A stretch of 14,924 bases of DNA from an uncultured Collinsella sp. (GCA_900765115.1 CAAFQK010000092.1:1-14924); one strand, 5' to 3'. Positions 1-7,135 are shown, counted from the stretch's first letter. Numbers and translations are program-made. The notes: a model not told the origin generated them from the letters alone.

Positions 1-1118
1 CCGGAAACCCCAGGCGTTCCCCCCGCATCGCCCGCCAAGCTGCTCAAGCTGCCCGCAAAGCCAAGCGCCTCACGCGGAGCCGAACCCATATACAGCGAAT
101 TATTGGGACTCTGGAAGATCGACGTGCCGCACGACATAAACGCGACGCAGCACACAATCATCAAGATGGAAGAGTGCTCGTCAAGCGTGCTCACCGCAAA
201 GAGACCGCACACGTACACGCCCAGGCCAACGGCCGTGGGCGCTTCACAACCAACACGGTCGGACACCGAGCCCGAAAGCGGGCCCACAAAGGCATTCACG
301 ACCGGCATCGCCAAAAACAACAGGCCGGAGATATCGGAGCTAAAGCCGTGGGCATCCTGAAAGTAGAACGGCAGCACAAACTCGGAGGCACCGATACCCA
401 CGAACACGATAAGCATGCAAGCCAGGTTAATAGTGAAAGCCGAGCTCGCAAAGCAGCGACGCGCCGCCTCTGTCAACGGCATAGGGCGTTCGCCAGCCTC
501 CGGCTTCACATGCGGCAGCGTATAGAGTCCCACGATAAACGAGATTATGCCAATGGGCAGATTGATAAGGAAGATGCTCTCCCAGGGAAAGCTCGCCACC
601 AGCACGCCGCCGAGCACGGGGCCGCACATCATGCCAAGAGCCACAAAGGTCGCCAGAATGCCCATGGCACGGCCGCGCTCACGCGCCGGAAACGACTCGG
701 TGATGATGCCCATATTGTTGGCCATCGCGGCGGCACAGCCAATGCCCTGCACGAAACGCGCCAAGATAAGCACCTCGAGCGAAGCCGAAAGCCCGCAAAG
801 CAACGAGCCACCCGTAAAGACGATGACGCCCAGCTGGAACACATTCACCTTGCCGCGCACATCGCCCAAGCGGCCAAACGGCAGCATGGCGACGCACGTC
901 GCGAGCAGATACACCGAGCTCACGAGCTGAATGCGGTCGAGACCCACCCCCAGCTCCTTTTGCATCACTGGGAGCGCCACCGTCACGATGCTCGCATCCA
1001 GACACGCCATAAAGGTCATGACGAGCACGGTGAACAGAATCGCCCATTTATTCTTACCGTGGGTGTCGCCCTCTAGGGCAATGTGTTCGCGGCGCAGCTG
1101 CTCGGCAGTTTTCTCCAT
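1..1118 (-). CDS. MFS transporter, DHA2 (14-TM drug/solute exporter) family, partial at 3' end
   Basis: Integral membrane exporter, probably proton-driven. I translated the minus strand from the ATG at 1118; the frame stays open to the window edge, giving about 372 residues, so roughly the last 80-130 residues are missing. After a hydrophilic N-terminus (about 25 residues) hydrophobic segments follow. The first carries LDASIVTVALP (residues 40-50), a motif of the DHA2 family. The cytoplasmic loop motif GRLGDVRGK is at residues 82-90. A later segment, FQSPNNSLYMGSAPRE (335-350), matches the FQSPNNS stretch of QacA/EmrB-like proteins. AAAGGA lies about 6 nt before the start. The gene begins only about 25 nt past the metY terminator and I see no convincing promoter between, so it may depend on read-through from metY or on a promoter inside the terminator. 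Family is clear; substrate is unknown. Confidence 0.9.
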   Translation of the reverse strand, partial: MEKTAEQLRREHIALEGDTHGKNKWAILFTVLVMTFMACLDASIVTVALPVMQKELGVGLDRIQLVSSVYLLATCVAMLPFGRLGDVRGKVNVFQLGVIVFTGGSLLCGLSASLEVLILARFVQGIGCAAAMANNMGIITESFPARERGRAMGILATFVALGMMCGPVLGGVLVASFPWESIFLINLPIGIISFIVGLYTLPHVKPEAGERPMPLTEAARRCFASSAFTINLACMLIVFVGIGASEFVLPFYFQDAHGFSSDISGLLFLAMPVVNAFVGPLSGSVSDRVGCEAPTAVGLGVYVCGLFAVSTLDEHSSILMIVCCVAFMSCGTSIFQSPNNSLYMGSAPREALGFAGSLSSLAGDAGGTPGVS

Positions 1119-1143
1119 GTATATCCTTTCTATCGTGCAACGC

Positions 1144-1190
1144 AAAAACGGGACCCCAATCGCCTACAAACGGACACGATCGGGGTCCCG
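1144..1190 (-). terminator. Intrinsic terminator of metY
   Basis: Arms 1149-1162 and 1177-1190 pair over 14 bp (one G-U) around a 14-nt loop. On the minus strand the hairpin is followed by TTTTT (1148-1144). It lies about 70 nt after the metY stop and directly ahead of the MFS ribosome-binding site. Confidence 0.85.
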
Positions 1191-1259
1191 CCTACGGAAT
1201 CGGAACTATGAGGACGTCGTCAGCCGAAAAGCCGTCCCACGCCCCGCACGCACGCTAGC

Positions 1260-2543
1260 CTAGCACTGCTCGAGCGCCTGCTCAAGGTCGGCAATCAGAT
1301 CGGCCGTGTCCTCAAGGCCGCACGACAGGCGCACCATGTCGGCGGAGATGCCGCAGGCGATGAGCTCCTCGTCGTTCATCTGGCGATGGGTGGCGTTTGC
1401 CGGGTGCAGGCAGCAGGTGCGGGCATCGGCCACGTGCGTGGCAATCTGGGCGAGCTTAAGACTCTTCATAAAGGTCTCGGCCGCCGCACGACCACCGGTA
1501 AAGCCAAAGCTCACGACGCCGCAGGTACCGTTGGGCATGTACTTCTGAGCCATGTCGTAGTACTTGTCGCCCTCCAGGCCCGGATAGCTCACAAAGCGCA
1601 CTTTGGGGTGGCCCTGAAGGAACTTGGCGACCGCCAGACCGTTCTCGCAATGGCGCGGCATACGCACGTGCAGGCTCTCGAGCGAGCTGTTCAGGAAGAA
1701 CGCCGCCTGCGGGTTCTGCATGGGGCCGAGGTCGCGCATGAGCTGCGCGGTAGCCTTGGTAATAAAGGCGCCCTCGCGGCCGAACTTCTCGGCATACGTC
1801 ACGCCGTGGTAGCTCTCGTCGGGCGTGGTGAGACCCGGGAACTTGTCCGCATGGGCCATCCAGTCAAACTGACCGTGATCGACGATGACGCCGCCCAGGT
1901 AGGCCGCGTGACCATCCATGTACTTGGTGGTGGAATGCGTGACGATGTCGGCGCCCCACTCAAAGGGACGGCACATCACGGGCGTCGGGAAGGTGTTGTC
2001 GACCATCAGCGGCACGCCGTGGTCGTGCGCGGCCTTGGCAAAGCGCTCAATATCGAGCACGGCAAGCGCGGGGTTGGCGATGGTCTCGCCAAAGACGAGC
2101 TTGGTGTTGGGCTGGAAAGCGGCCTCCAGCTCCTCATCGGTGCAGTCGGGTGCGACGAACGTGCAGGTCAGGCCCATGCGGCCCATAGTGTGAGCCAGCA
2201 GGTTGTAGGTGCCGCCATAGATGGCAGAGCTCGCGACCACATGATCGCCGGCACCGGCCACGTTAAAGATCGCGAGGAAGTTCGCAGCCATGCCCGAGCT
2301 CGTGAGCATCGCAGCGGTGCCGCCCTCCATCTCGCAGATCTTGGCAGCAACCAGATCGCACGTGGGGTTCTGCAGGCGGCTGTAGAAGTAACCGGACTCC
2401 TCAAGGTCAAACAGCTTGCCCATATGCTCGGACGTATCATACTTCCACGTGGTGGACTGGTAGATAGGCACCTGGCGCGGCTCCGCGTCACCCGGGCGGT
2501 AGCCGCCCTGAACACAGGTAGTACCGATGGTCTGCTCGCTCAT
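1260..2543 (-). CDS. metY: O-acetylhomoserine sulfhydrylase (Cys/Met metabolism PLP enzyme)
   Basis: Cytosolic PLP enzyme that converts O-acetyl-L-homoserine plus sulfide to L-homocysteine and acetate, the direct-sulfhydrylation route to methionine. The 427 residues match the family length (about 425-430). The PLP lysine lies in VTHSTTKYMDGH (K207), preceded by the cofactor-contacting VDNTFPTP (181-188). SRLQNPT (55-61) and the SSGMAA stretch (82-87) are also family signatures. The ATG at 2543 has AAGGGAG about 7 nt upstream. The gene stands alone on the minus strand, is divergent from the C_GCAxxG gene, and ends in a strong terminator. The length and the YFYSRLQNPT context favour MetY over cystathionine gamma-synthase or gamma-lyase, but by-eye separation within this fold family is not absolute. 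Confidence 0.93.
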   Translation of the reverse strand: MSEQTIGTTCVQGGYRPGDAEPRQVPIYQSTTWKYDTSEHMGKLFDLEESGYFYSRLQNPTCDLVAAKICEMEGGTAAMLTSSGMAANFLAIFNVAGAGDHVVASSAIYGGTYNLLAHTMGRMGLTCTFVAPDCTDEELEAAFQPNTKLVFGETIANPALAVLDIERFAKAAHDHGVPLMVDNTFPTPVMCRPFEWGADIVTHSTTKYMDGHAAYLGGVIVDHGQFDWMAHADKFPGLTTPDESYHGVTYAEKFGREGAFITKATAQLMRDLGPMQNPQAAFFLNSSLESLHVRMPRHCENGLAVAKFLQGHPKVRFVSYPGLEGDKYYDMAQKYMPNGTCGVVSFGFTGGRAAAETFMKSLKLAQIATHVADARTCCLHPANATHRQMNDEELIACGISADMVRLSCGLEDTADLIADLEQALEQC

Positions 2544-2581
2544 ATCTAGCTCCCTTGCTTGGGTTTTGATTTATTCGGTTC

Positions 2582-2610
2582 ACGATACCGCTACCCCGCA
2601 GCCCTCTCAA
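2582..2610 (-). promoter_or_regulatory. Probable metY promoter
   Basis: On the minus strand TTGAGA (2610-2605) and TATCGT (2587-2582) are separated by 17 bp. This predicts a start near 2575 and a leader of about 30 nt. No SAM riboswitch or T-box fits in so short a leader. Confidence 0.5.
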
Positions 2611-2728
2611 CCCATCCCCAAGGTAGGTTATGGGACAAATCGATCAGGGGTATTTATCTCAAGCCTTGGGCATTTGCTCGACAGAGAAAAATGAGGCATC
2701 CATGAAGCTCTCGATGATTACACGCACC

Positions 2729-2760
2729 GTCACGGGTACCATAAGCGGGTACACCGTGAC
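2729..2760 (+). promoter_or_regulatory. 12-bp hairpin/palindrome abutting the ribosome-binding site of the C_GCAxxG gene
   Basis: GTCACGG (2729-2735) pairs with CCGTGAC (2754-2760), and GTACC (2736-2740) pairs with GGTAC (2748-2752). The only irregularity is a single bulged A at 2753; the loop is 7 nt. The arm ends one base before the AAGGAG ribosome-binding site (2762-2767). It could be an operator in the DNA or a translation-modulating hairpin in the mRNA; the sequence does not decide. Confidence 0.5.
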
Positions 2761-2773
2761 CAAGGAGACAACG

Positions 2774-3220
2774 ATGAAGCAAATCGATACGGCCCAGCTC
2801 GACATCACCGCCTGTCAGGCTCAGGCTGCCGAATACCACGCCCGTGGCTTTAACTGCGCGCAGGCCGTCGCCTGCACGCTCGCACCTGCCGTCGGACTCG
2901 ACCCTCAGGTCGCCTTTACCCTCACCGAGGGCTTTGGCGCCGGCATGGGCGGCATGACCGAAACCTGCGGCGCCATCTCGGGCGCCGTGGCCATCATGGG
3001 CTTCGTGATGAGCGACGGCATGGAAAACCCCAAGACCAAGGGCCAGACCTACAAGCTGTCGCGCGAAATCGCCAAGCGTTTTGGCGAGAAGAACACGACG
3101 ACCGTCTGCGGCACGCTCAAGGGCATCGGATCGGATAAGGGTCCGCTCCGCAGCTGCCCCGGTTGCATCGACGATGCCATCGAGATCGCCTGCGATGTGC
3201 TAAAGCAGCTCGCCGAGTAG
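2774..3220 (+). CDS. C_GCAxxG_C_C family cysteine-rich protein
   Basis: Small (148-residue) cytosolic protein of the C_GCAxxG_C_C family, thought to be redox-active or metal-binding; no reaction is firmly established. Eight cysteines are at residues 14, 28, 34, 65, 112, 128, 131 and 140. The core is GFNCAQAV (26-32), then a glycine-rich FGAGMGGMTETCGAISGA (54-71) containing the C-G-A-x-x-G signature, then VCG (111-113) and the CPGC pair (128-131). The reading frame continues upstream to 2630 with other ATGs, for example at 2702, but only the ATG at 2774 has an ideal AAGGAG six bases before it. The gene is divergent from metY, with a long hairpin just ahead of its ribosome-binding site. Sulfur or redox linkage is suggested only by cysteine content and position. 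Confidence 0.85.
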   Translation: MKQIDTAQLDITACQAQAAEYHARGFNCAQAVACTLAPAVGLDPQVAFTLTEGFGAGMGGMTETCGAISGAVAIMGFVMSDGMENPKTKGQTYKLSREIAKRFGEKNTTTVCGTLKGIGSDKGPLRSCPGCIDDAIEIACDVLKQLAE

Positions 3221-3230
3221 ACGGCATCAA

Positions 3231-3284
3231 CATAAAACGACGGCCGGCGCGCTTGGGATCCATCCAAAAGCACGCCGGCCGTCG
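3231..3284 (-). terminator. Intrinsic terminator of the YigZ gene (possibly bidirectional hairpin)
   Basis: A perfect 12-bp stem (3238-3249 with 3273-3284) begins 4 nt past the YigZ stop codon. On the minus strand it is followed by TTTT (3237-3234). The plus-strand C_GCAxxG gene ends just before the same hairpin, which has no U-tract in that direction but may still help stop that transcript. Confidence 0.85.
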
Positions 3285-3287
3285 CCG

Positions 3288-3926
3288 TCAGAACTCGGCA
3301 AATTCGGGAGCGCCGACCTCGATCTCCTCGCGTCCCGCCATAAGCTCGCGCATCTTGGCGCAAAATGGCTCCTGCTCCCCCGCCTTAAACACCAAGTGAA
3401 GTGTAACGGTATCCGCGTAATCGGTATCCGAAACCTTGGCACCCAAATCCTGCGCCAAGCGAAGCACCTGCTCATACTGTGGATAGGCCACATACACGTC
3501 AACCGGCACGACGCTTGTCATCTCGACGATCTGCCCGGCCTCCTGAGCCGCGGCCACCGCCGCCTGCGTCGCCGCGGTATAGGCGCGCACCAAGCCACCA
3601 GGCCCCAACAGCGTGCCACCAAAATAGCGCGTCACTACGCAGCAAACATTTTTGAGCCCCGCGCCACGCAGCACCTCGAGCGTCGGCATACCGCTCGTGC
3701 GGCTCGGCTCACCATCATCGCTCTGGCGCTCGCGTCCATCGACCAAAATCCACGCGGGAACATTATGCCGAGCGTCATAATGACGCTTGCGAACCATCTC
3801 GATAAAGGCATTCGCCTCATCCTCGGACTCAATATGGACCAGCTGAGCAATAAACCGACTCTTGCGGTCCACAAACTCGCCCGAAGCCTCAATATTCGAT
3901 TGCAGAGTAAAATAGCTGTCCAACAA
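3288..3926 (-). CDS. YigZ/IMPACT family protein
   Basis: Two-domain cytosolic protein of the YigZ/IMPACT (UPF0029) family; eukaryotic IMPACT modulates the GCN2 response, while the bacterial role is unsettled. The 212 residues match the usual 200-220. Hallmarks are RKSRFIA (21-27), DARHNVPAW (51-59), SDDGEPSRTSGMP (69-81) and RYFGGTLLGPGGLVRAYT (100-117). The C-terminal ferredoxin-like half is less conserved. The start codon must be TTG: an in-frame TGA lies three codons before the TTG at 3926, and the next residue is also TTG (3923). GAGGGG lies 2 nt before the first TTG and 5 nt before the second, so 3923 is marginally better spaced. The hairpin terminator touches the stop codon. Confidence 0.9.
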   Translation of the reverse strand: MLDSYFTLQSNIEASGEFVDRKSRFIAQLVHIESEDEANAFIEMVRKRHYDARHNVPAWILVDGRERQSDDGEPSRTSGMPTLEVLRGAGLKNVCCVVTRYFGGTLLGPGGLVRAYTAATQAAVAAAQEAGQIVEMTSVVPVDVYVAYPQYEQVLRLAQDLGAKVSDTDYADTVTLHLVFKAGEQEPFCAKMRELMAGREEIEVGAPEFAEF

Positions 3927-3963
3927 AGCCCCTCAACAACAAGCAAAGCAACAAACAGCCTCA

Positions 3964-3969
3964 ATAATA
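3964..3969 (-). promoter_or_regulatory. Possible -10 box of the YigZ gene
   Basis: The minus strand reads TATTAT, five of six bases of the consensus, about 37 nt before the start codon. No good -35 box is found 16-18 bp upstream. Two imperfect 14-bp direct repeats (3988-4001 and 4021-4034, one mismatch) lie behind it. Confidence 0.3.
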
Positions 3970-4032
3970 CGGCAAAGACAGTACCATTGCCCTCGCCAAC
4001 AAGAACGGAAACGCCAATGATGCCGTCGCCAA

Positions 4033-4148
4033 CAGCGAGAACCCGTCAGCGCGAGCAAGGTGCCTTGAAAGACGAGGGCATTGACCTTATGGTCATGCCC
4101 GAAGGCTCGAAAGGCAGATTGCCGCGCTGACGGGTTCGCAGCGTCAAC
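4033..4148 (+). repeat. Structured repeat element, copy 1 (candidate structured RNA)
   Basis: Strand is arbitrary, given as aligned with copy 2 at 7136-7250. From the outside in: flank CAGCGA; 15-bp perfect helix (4039-4053 with 4123-4137); bulged A; GCAA/TTGC; a 2x2 loop ending in GA; TGCCTT/AAGGCA; a purine-rich internal loop (GAAAGACGA opposite about 10 nt); GGGCAT/ATGCCC with a bulged T; GACC/GGTC; tetraloop TTAT. The 3' flank is GCAGCGTCAAC. It sits immediately beyond the 3' end of rnpB and upstream of the YigZ gene. A computed RNA motif named Collinsella-1 has been described for this genus; I cannot confirm whether this is the same motif. Confidence 0.75.
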
Positions 4149-4152
4149 AAAG

Positions 4153-4517
4153 TGCCAAGTGGGCCTATAAGCCGGGTTCTGTCGTGAACGGTCATTTATC
4201 TTGTCTGCACGTTACCATGCAGCTCCACGCACGCTACCCGAACGCGGACCGGGCCGGCCCATAGCGTTCCTATTCGCGCTTGCTCCGGATGGGGCTTGCC
4301 AAGCCGCCGTGTTGCCACGACGCTGGTGGTCTCTTACACCACCGTTTCAGCTTTTCCCTTTACGCCTTGCGGCGCAGGTGGGAGTCTTCTTTTCTGCGGC
4401 GCTTTCCGTCGGATCACTCCGCCCGGCCGTTAGCCGGCATCCCGCCCTCTGGAGCCCGGACTTTCCTCACGCGTGCTGCAAGCAGCACATCGCGCGACCG
4501 TCTGGCCCACTCAGCAG
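4153..4517 (-). ncRNA. rnpB: RNase P RNA (type A)
   Basis: Catalytic RNA that removes the 5' leader of pre-tRNAs. Read on the minus strand, it starts with the P1 arm AGTGGGCC (4511-4504) and ends with its complement GGCCCACT (4165-4158). The universally conserved 5' core GAGGAAAGTCCGGGCTCC lies near 4476-4450, and the 3' partner ACAGAACCCGGCTTATAGG near 4182-4162. The GACCACCAGCG and CCGGAGCAAG stretches typical of bacterial RNase P also appear. Length is about 365 nt, normal for type A. Ends are estimated: the 5' end from the -10 box, the 3' end from P1. There is no U-tract directly after it; the structured repeat begins within a few bases. Protein-like ORFs across this interval are shadows. 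Confidence 0.95.
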
Positions 4518-4523
4518 TGCAAG

Positions 4524-4532
4524 AGTGTAGCA
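4524..4532 (-). promoter_or_regulatory. Extended -10 box of rnpB
   Basis: The minus strand reads TGCTACACT, an extended -10 element about 7 nt before the inferred RNA 5' end. The -35 position is poor, which is common for extended -10 promoters. Confidence 0.55.
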
Positions 4533-4544
4533 CACCGTTGCCGC

Positions 4545-4564
4545 AGGCAGTGGCAGGCAGTGGC
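4545..4564. repeat. 10-bp tandem duplication upstream of rnpB
   Basis: AGGCAGTGGC occurs twice, head to tail. It lies just behind the rnpB -10 box, across the -35 region, so copy number could alter promoter spacing or context. Confidence 0.7.
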
Positions 4565-4610
4565 ACAACACAAGCGTTCGACACGATAAACCAAGAACCA
4601 CGCCATGCAG

Positions 4611-4725
4611 TACAATAGGGTTGTCGATGGGCAACGTCGTCAGTCGAGACGCGACCGCGCTCCACACCCCTCCGTCTACTCGGTGTGTTCCCGCCTCCTC
4701 CCCGAGGCGGGATGTCGGCATTTTT
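4611..4725 (+). ncRNA. Possible small RNA between rnpB and rpsA
   Basis: The rest of the gap between the rnpB promoter and the rpsA terminator has no convincing gene, but the plus strand could encode an RNA of about 100 nt. TACAAT (4611-4616) is a good -10 box with a poor -35. A CACACC/GGTGTG stem lies near 4661-4687. A 9-bp GC-rich hairpin (4689-4697 with 4704-4712) is followed, after 8 nt, by TTTTT (4721-4725). The distance from stem to T-run is longer than in a standard terminator, and no homolog is known to me. Confidence 0.25.
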
Positions 4726-4786
4726 CATGCACCAACAACCCAATAGCCCGTGGCCAGCCCGAGCAGCATCGCGAACCTCAGCAGAA

Positions 4787-4823
4787 AATAAAAAAAGAGA
4801 CCCGTCCATTGCGGACGGATCCC
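4787..4823 (-). terminator. Intrinsic terminator of rpsA
   Basis: Arms 4797-4807 and 4813-4823 form 11 bp (two G-U on the minus-strand RNA) with a 5-nt loop. They are followed on the minus strand by a long T-rich run (4796-4787). It begins 27 nt past the rpsA stop. Confidence 0.92.
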
Positions 4824-4849
4824 TTAAAACAAGTGATCGTCAAACCGAT

Positions 4850-6016
4850 TTACTCGGCGTCGGTCTCCTCGTCCTTCTTCTCGGAAGGCAGCGGGGTAAC
4901 CTCGATCTCGACGCCCAGAGTCTCAGCAGCGGACTTCATGGACAGGGAGATACGACGACGGTCGAGGTCGATCTCCATGACCTTGACCTGAACCTTGTCG
5001 CCCACGTGGGTGACCTGAGAAGGCTGATCGACGTGCTTGTTGGCCATCTCGGAGATGTGCACCAGGCCCTCGATGCCCTCGCCCAGATCGACGAAAGCGC
5101 CGAACGGGACAAGCTTGGTCACAGTGCCCTCGACGATAGCGCCGACGGGGTACTTCTTGACCAGTGCGCGCCACGGATCCTCGGTGGTCTGCTTGAGACC
5201 CAGGGAGATGCGCTCGCGGTTGAGATCGACGTCGAGAACCTCGACCTCGACCTCCTGGCCGACCTTGACAACCTCGGAAGGATGGTTGACGTGGTTCCAG
5301 GAGAGCTCGGAAATGTGGATGAGGCCGTCGATACCACCGAGGTCGACGAAGGCGCCGAAGTCGACGATGGAGGAAACGGTGCCCTGGAGACGCATGCCAG
5401 ACTTGAGCTTGGACAGGATCTCGGAGCGCTCGGCCTTACGGGACTCCTCGAGCACGACGCGACGGGAGAGGACGACGTTGTTGCGGTTGCGGTCCATCTC
5501 GATGACGCGGGCCTCGATGCGGGTGCCCATGTAGGAGGTGAGGTCCTTGACGCGACGGAGGTCGACGAGGGAGGCGGGCAGGAAGCCACGCAGGCCGATG
5601 TCGAGGATCAGGCCGCCCTTGACAACCTCGATAACCTCGCCCTCGACGTTCTCGCCGGAGTTGAACTTCTCCTCGATGCGGTTCCAAGCACGCTCGTACT
5701 CGGCACGCTTCTTGGACAGGACCAGACGACCGTCCTTGTCCTCCTTCTGGAGTACCAGAGCCTCGATGGGATCACCGAGTGCAACGATGTCTGCAGGGTT
5801 AGCGTCCTTGCGGATGGACAGCTCGCGGACCGGGATAACGCCCTCGGACTTGAATCCGATGTCAACGAGCACCTCGTCATGCTCGATCTTAACGACAGTG
5901 CCGTTAACGAGATCGCCCTCATCAAAGTCGGTAATCGTACCGTCGATGAGGTTGTTCATCTCCTCCTCGTTGACATCGTCAAGAGAGAAAATGGACGAGT
6001 TCTGAATCTCACTCAA
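4850..6016 (-). CDS. rpsA: 30S ribosomal protein S1
   Basis: RNA-binding protein of the small ribosomal subunit that helps recruit mRNA for initiation. The 388 residues contain four S1 (OB-fold) domains at about 34-104, 122-186, 207-275 and 292-361. Domains 3 and 4 carry the best signatures, FGAFVDLGGIDGLIHISE and FGAFVDLGEGIEGLVHISE. A short acidic tail follows. E. coli S1 has six domains; four is the usual actinobacterial form, here with a shorter C-terminus than in mycobacteria. The start is TTG (6016-6014), with AAAGGGG 7 nt upstream and no in-frame ATG before the first domain except M20. A leader of about 125 nt contains small hairpins, including the palindrome CGGGGCCCCG near 6038-6047. 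Autogenous control of S1 is known in other bacteria; here it is only a possibility. Confidence 0.95.
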   Translation of the reverse strand: MSEIQNSSIFSLDDVNEEEMNNLIDGTITDFDEGDLVNGTVVKIEHDEVLVDIGFKSEGVIPVRELSIRKDANPADIVALGDPIEALVLQKEDKDGRLVLSKKRAEYERAWNRIEEKFNSGENVEGEVIEVVKGGLILDIGLRGFLPASLVDLRRVKDLTSYMGTRIEARVIEMDRNRNNVVLSRRVVLEESRKAERSEILSKLKSGMRLQGTVSSIVDFGAFVDLGGIDGLIHISELSWNHVNHPSEVVKVGQEVEVEVLDVDLNRERISLGLKQTTEDPWRALVKKYPVGAIVEGTVTKLVPFGAFVDLGEGIEGLVHISEMANKHVDQPSQVTHVGDKVQVKVMEIDLDRRRISLSMKSAAETLGVEIEVTPLPSEKKDEETDAE

Positions 6017-6331
6017 AGGTGGACCCCTTTCGAACTACGGGGCCCCGATTGCTAGGACCTACAGAAGGGTGCGACAAGCACACAACGTTTAGGAACACTC
6101 GGGAGCCGACAGATACTAATGTGACGCTTATGCAATCACGTTCGTATAGGTTACGGGGAAATGAGTTCGATTTCAAGCGTGAACTGCGATTTTTTACTCG
6201 TGTGGAGACTTTTTCGTAATCTTATGAACACACGTCTCCGCAACTTGACGATAACCAGCCAGGCATTCGGCTTTGGGGTAAAGTATCCGGAGCCAACGAT
6301 TCTAGATCGATTTTTCGAGAAAGGTGCCCGC
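6017..6331. other. Divergent intergenic region between rpsA and a HAD phosphatase gene
   Basis: No gene. It holds the rpsA leader and ribosome-binding site. A hairpin in that leader (6121-6139, loop TTAT) and an inverted repeat GGAGAC/GTCTCC flanking about 23 nt near 6203-6238 are visible. A -35-like TTGACG near 6244 faces the HAD gene but has no matching -10 box. Open reading frames crossing it lack a ribosome-binding site. Confidence 0.5.
6148..6176 (-). promoter_or_regulatory. Candidate rpsA promoter
   Basis: On the minus strand TTGAAA (6176-6171) and TAACCT (6153-6148) are 17 bp apart. The -35 is good and the -10 weak. This would give a leader of about 125 nt. Confidence 0.35.
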
Positions 6332-7090
6332 GTGCTCAAAGCAGTCGTTTTCGATATGGACGAAACGCTTCTCAGCATCAACCTCAACGCGTTCATCCTT
6401 CGCTATTTTAAGGATGTCTCTTCGATGCTCGCGGATATCGGGCGCCGCAGCCGCGGTGGCACGATGGCGCGCCTCGGCACCATCCTGGTCGACCTCAACG
6501 CCAATCGCCGCAGCGGCACGGACAACCGCACCAATCTTGAGTTTTACCAAGAAGAGGTCGAGCGCCGATGCGGGATCTGCCTCTCCGATCCCCTCATCTA
6601 CGAGGCGTTTACCTACTATGACCGCGAAGTTCTTCCGTACAAGAACGACGATATCATTAACGCCCACGCCATGCCGGGCGCACACGCCGCGCTCCAGGCC
6701 GTACAGGACGCAGGGCTGCGCTGCGCGCTCTTTACCAACCCCAGCTTTCCCCAGGGGGCCATCGAGTGCCGCATGGGTTGGGGCGACCTGGCCGACGCCC
6801 CCTTTGAACTCGTGACGCACATGGGAAACGCCACCCGCTGCAAGCCCGATGCCACCTACTATCTAGAGCAGCTTCAGGTGATGGGGCTCGAGCCACACGA
6901 GGTCCTTATGGTGGGCAACGATCCCAAGCGCGACTTCCCCAGTCCCGCCTGCGGCATTCAAACTGCCTATGTTGGCCAGGGAAAACCCGGCCGAGCCACC
7001 TGGCGCGGAACCATGGAAGACTTCGCCCGCGACTTTAACGCCGTAATCGAAGCCTTCTACGAACACCAAGTAGCCGACGAACTGTCGTAG
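6332..7090 (+). CDS. HAD-superfamily hydrolase (phosphatase), class I
   Basis: Soluble Mg-dependent hydrolase, most likely a phosphatase for a small phosphorylated metabolite; the substrate cannot be read from sequence. All four HAD motifs are present: I, VVFDMDETLL (D8 nucleophile, D10 acid/base); II, FTNPS (T135); III, K171 in RCKPD; IV, VGNDPKRD (195-201 region, D197 and D201). A helical cap of about 90 residues lies between motifs I and II, as in subfamily IA. The start is GTG at 6332, chosen because GAGAAAGG lies 7 nt upstream and the conserved beta-strand begins at once; the open frame extends to 6161 but the extra residues look non-coding. Length is 252 residues. It converges on the cyuA-like gene across repeat copy 2, with no other terminator visible. 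Confidence 0.88.
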   Translation: MLKAVVFDMDETLLSINLNAFILRYFKDVSSMLADIGRRSRGGTMARLGTILVDLNANRRSGTDNRTNLEFYQEEVERRCGICLSDPLIYEAFTYYDREVLPYKNDDIINAHAMPGAHAALQAVQDAGLRCALFTNPSFPQGAIECRMGWGDLADAPFELVTHMGNATRCKPDATYYLEQLQVMGLEPHEVLMVGNDPKRDFPSPACGIQTAYVGQGKPGRATWRGTMEDFARDFNAVIEAFYEHQVADELS

Positions 7091-7135
7091 GACCCCTCGC
7101 TCCAAACCAAATATCGCCGCAGGTTGAGCACAAGT

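Noticed and set aside
1386..2549. Long plus-strand ORF opposite metY (similar ones lie opposite rpsA, cyuA, argG and argH)
   Set aside because: Antisense shadow caused by high third-position GC; the metY frame has full conserved motifs.
4201..4530. Open reading frames of more than 100 residues across the RNase P region
   Set aside because: The interval is the RNase P RNA on the minus strand; the frames are by-products of its GC-rich sequence.
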